A DNA stretch of 44,464 bases from Butyrivibrio sp. GTDB lineage: Bacteria; Bacillota; Clostridia; Lachnospirales; Lachnospiraceae. The stretch is from contig SVFZ01000049.1 in NCBI GenBank assembly GCA_015056585.1, positions 1 through 44,464 on the forward strand, in the 5' to 3' direction. Position 1 is the first letter of the stretch, and each line of letters opens with the position of its first letter. The notes beneath the pieces are model-generated. The model made no database searches. It worked only from the letters and a program-made list of their open reading frames with translations, and had not been told where the DNA came from. Positions 44,201-44,464 of the stretch are shown here, one piece after another. Position numbers and translations under genes: made by a program.

Positions 44201-44280
44201 CAGGTAAAGAAATGTACAGAAGACACCTCGAGAAGGAAGAAGCGAAAAATAACGACAATAACAATCCAACCGACTTCTAA
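41215..44280 (+). CDS. Large surface protein with coiled coils, unknown core and C-terminal membrane anchor
   Basis: Exported protein of 1021 residues that I cannot assign. A signal peptide (1-33, ending TAYA) is followed by a Pro/Ala/Glu-rich region with repeated EAPAP (residues near 39, 49 and 104). Then come a long acidic helical or coiled-coil region (about 150-375), a mixed globular part rich in Tyr, Asn and Asp (about 380-680, including HYTMLTYHYYDDDGN), a second coiled coil (about 690-835), a Gly-rich linker (about 841-855), a Thr/Pro/Ala stretch and a late membrane helix MSWWWLLIIAILGATG (about 982-997) with a basic then Asn-rich cytoplasmic tail. There is no LPxTG motif. The layout is that of an adhesin or wall-spanning stalk. 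Start at 41215 with AAAGGAG upstream. It ends before a strong hairpin. Confidence 0.85.
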   Translation: MKMNDVKNKKVVSALMIGISAMMALQTPITAYASGDGSEAPAPDNSSSEAPAPATQSEPQAVQDAGNAVAEANEAIEASVGTQTEAVETSVVKAVAAQEVATPEAPAPDPATLIEVQANSAAAIADDVASSVISGAAEIAADTSLPTPNANSTAEINKLVDAATEVQNDTGFEDGAAKMIEAKQDAQEASDAYKEADAQFEKVQSESKTALESLQQYSVAAENMSEDVSSIKDTADDLLDTINDNANKDDVDAAFQNISAMIDLIDTITDENAADADLAQACNDLATLVENDDVKTLAADIKLYDTLKQKYDDAIAELTAANEKLSDAEDLFNTKADSALAAAQQAEADVTAAKDKVDALSAALAKVEGALNEEGQAKKLGDAKKTKNGIWDYSSFTDTEKRREVMMNVVVNYYIPQILGENIITSSEDPNLMPDWNLHDNPGKKNTPIYTGADNQEYHYTMLTYHYYDDDGNIQTATRYFNWDGLTKATDSSTGDFWSNTNSNSKDGMVIFEKSEEEILANKYLEEVYEAKYGDDNPLKKNQAAIKAESMSHNLTVFKFTDKEGKEQMISGLELNTPEYLEERGITKDSSGAYHFTGEEAVLDLTEIVQNNNNLLHQANCLILGGEPSGQFEDKINKHTRRHDAADYKNNQLPTSRMIWEHIDAENAKLESEGLNPAEVENTIEKNLAKSVANSFALRSYIDTVSANANDVSSVAKKYEAYYSTTQKAKVAAEKAEAEAKDLTNAITKLQGNKTNRNALATTVLGTTDIATYFNLGITDEAEKARLNSLSVNALITELNQLRDDANTKATQAKKTLADLKNTDLNGLKAQIDARFPAPTGGGGGGTSGGGGATTVDPGVTTPTTDPIITITPAATTITPTFATIADQAAPTAPNPAAPVVNQAGGAGAAIGGGNAAGDMDAQADAADNTAIIEEEEAARAATPEVAVDEAKQPAPDQAFTILEEDSAKAATFDATEPAKKMSWWWLLIIAILGATGKEMYRRHLEKEEAKNNDNNNPTDF

Positions 44281-44322
44281 ATAGCCTTCAAATAGAAAGC
44301 TCAAAAGCTCATTAAACCACAA

Positions 44323-44355
44323 GAACGGCACTGTACCTAGCGTACAGTGCCGTTC
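44323..44355 (+). terminator. Probable terminator after the surface-protein gene
   Basis: A 14-bp perfect stem (44323-44336 with 44342-44355) with a 5-base loop lies 42 bases past the stop codon. The T run after it is short (ATAATTTGTTT). From 44356 to the end I see only AT-rich sequence without a gene. Confidence 0.7.
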
Positions 44356-44464
44356 ATAATTTGTTTACAATTAATTAAAAGAATGGTTACTCAGAATCAT
44401 CTTTTAGACATATTGAGTTGTTAATATAATATTGTCAGATGAGTTAAGACAATACCAAATAAAA

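Noticed and set aside
43730..44280. Sortase anchor at the end of the surface protein
   Set aside because: No LPxTG-like motif precedes the final hydrophobic segment, and the tail after it is long and Asn-rich rather than short and basic.

Overview
The window looks like a chromosome segment of a strictly anaerobic, plant-fibre-degrading Lachnospiraceae bacterium, most likely Butyrivibrio or a close relative. Supporting points are a GH120 beta-xylosidase locus, a GH3 beta-glucosidase with the reversed domain order and 830-residue length known from Butyrivibrio fibrisolvens, pyruvate formate-lyase with an Fnr-type regulator, strong GGAG ribosome binding sites, some TTG/GTG starts and AT-rich intergenic DNA. 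The genus is inferred from protein families only. I see no rRNA, tRNA, CRISPR array, phage or transposase gene.

Region 1 (1-4877) is a xylo-oligosaccharide locus: two LplB/LplC-type sugar ABC permeases (the second runs off the left edge), a LacI-family repressor and a divergent intracellular GH120 beta-xylosidase. Three copies of an operator-like palindrome lie in front of the three transcription units. Region 2 (4933-14241), read leftward, is a set of genes for an AfuABC/FbpABC-type ABC importer plus MgtC, preceded by a sensing cassette: an unknown polytopic membrane protein, a membrane-anchored solute-binding protein, a YesM/HptS-type histidine kinase with an apparent frameshift, and an AraC-type response regulator. 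The order resembles the HptRSA sugar-phosphate sensing system.

Region 3 (14257-21240) holds aspS, a conserved lipoprotein, the domain-swapped GH3 enzyme and mgtE. It also contains a long inverted repeat before aspS and a structured leader with a short ORF before mgtE. Region 4 (21253-31737) holds a three-gene run (RsmH paralogue, GT4 glycosyltransferase with an 11-residue-repeat tail, GH13 alpha-glucosidase), a glycerate kinase/GntP permease pair, a PHP phosphoesterase, a TrmH-type methyltransferase and a MATE exporter.

Region 5 (31845-39481) is anaerobic central metabolism: pflB, pflA and an Fnr-like regulator with a cysteine cluster, with a perfect TTGAT-N4-ATCAA box before pflB. Upstream are a NUDIX hydrolase, a beta-lactamase-fold hydrolase and a Na/Pi symporter. 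Region 6 (39658-44464) holds an acetyltransferase with an odd N-terminal domain, then a small PilZ protein directly followed by a 1021-residue surface protein with coiled coils, a globular core of unrecognised fold and a C-terminal membrane anchor. This PilZ/surface-protein pair and the sensing cassette of region 2 are the best candidates for undescribed biology.
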